DNA of 64,000 nt from Tardiphaga sp. (GTDB taxonomy: Bacteria; Pseudomonadota; Alphaproteobacteria; Rhizobiales; Xanthobacteraceae), in NCBI GenBank assembly GCA_030147505.1, contig JASBVG010000078.1, positions 1 to 64,000 on the forward strand. Direction: 5' to 3'. The first letter of the stretch is position 1, and each line of letters starts with the position of its first letter. The position numbers and the translations under genes are program-made. The notes below the pieces were generated by a model. It saw nothing but the letters and a program-made list of their open reading frames with translations. It was not told where the DNA came from and made no database searches. Positions 63,619-64,000 of this stretch are shown one piece after another.

Positions 63619-63855
63619 TCAGGCCGCGACTGGAAGGTCCGAAATGACGGGCGGTACAACTTCAAGAATTTCGACAAAGACGGGGATCAGAGGACTTTCC
63701 GTGTCGCATTCCCGACACTCAATTTCAGTCCTGCCTCCGTCAATCGCGAGAGGCATTAGGTAGTGACCGCGCTGCTCGGAGCAGAATGATGCTTCTTTGT
63801 CGAGCAGGTTAGAGGCAGGCTTTGCCCCGCAGAGAATCAATCTCGCCGCAACCAA
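63619..63855 (-). CDS. Small hypothetical protein
   Basis: A 78-residue frame with three cysteines and a GGRTEIECRECDTE segment, perhaps a metal site (CxxC). No ribosome binding site stands out before ATG 63855. The remaining 145 bases of the window show nothing clear. Confidence 0.5.
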   Translation of the reverse strand: MVAARLILCGAKPASNLLDKEASFCSEQRGHYLMPLAIDGGRTEIECRECDTESPLIPVFVEILEVVPPVISDLPVAA

Positions 63856-64000
63856 GGCAGTCGAGAATCTCCGGCATTAACATTCTCGTTAGGTCGGTTG
63901 TCTTGCCAGATTGAAGGCCGTTCGCTTCGGGCAATTGGAACGGAAGTTCTTTGATACTCTTCTGCCAAAGCGACGATATGTTTACGCCGCTCTGGTTCGC

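Noticed and set aside
1-64000. CRISPR arrays, tRNA or rRNA genes
   Set aside because: Reading both strands I found no regularly spaced direct repeats and no cloverleaf with CCA-type end or rRNA signature; a tRNAscan run would settle the tRNA question.

Overview
The window looks like chromosome of a high-GC alphaproteobacterium of the Bradyrhizobium / Rhodopseudomonas / Afipia group. I base this on the style of the EtfBA, Liv-type transporter and small hypothetical proteins and on the filamentous-haemagglutinin type; no rRNA or marker gene is present, so the genus is an inference. No tRNA, rRNA or CRISPR array was seen.

Region 1 (1-12430) is the 3' part of one giant gene for a secreted filamentous-haemagglutinin-like exoprotein; its signal peptide and start lie before the window. 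Region 2 (12431-14000) is non-coding apart from the 3' remnant of an IS1182-type transposase.

Region 3 (14033-44743) is a roughly 30 kb catabolic gene cluster. It encodes two DapA-superfamily lyases/aldolases, two class III CoA-transferases, two MaoC hydratases, three short-chain dehydrogenases, a fumarate-reductase-like flavoprotein, a GlcD-type FAD oxidase, a shikimate-dehydrogenase-like enzyme, an MDR reductase, an acyl-CoA ligase, an enoyl-CoA hydratase, an acyl-CoA dehydrogenase, a fused indolepyruvate:ferredoxin oxidoreductase and EtfBA. Uptake is by a complete Liv-type ABC transporter and an orphan Bug/TctC-type binding protein. Two TetR paralogues lie inside the cluster, and five promoter regions carry related YTKAC...GTMAG palindromes, so the cluster reads as one regulon. 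The substrate cannot be named; the enzymes fit an organic acid (perhaps aromatic or branched) that is activated to CoA, dehydrogenated, hydrated, oxidised and cleaved, with electrons going to ETF and ferredoxin.

Region 4 (44863-47720) is a head-to-tail tandem of two IS110-family elements plus the start of a third. Each transposase is broken by a one-base frame lesion, and each unit has a structured leader that could be a bridge RNA.

Region 5 (47852-57580) is a conjugative DNA-processing module: MobF relaxase-helicase, ParA-like ATPase, membrane protein, TrwB/TraD-type coupling protein and two unrecognised genes. No mating-pore genes are in the window. Region 6 (57581-64000) is a gene-poor stretch of small hypothetical proteins, a cold-shock protein and an IS3 orfA relic, typical of accessory island DNA.
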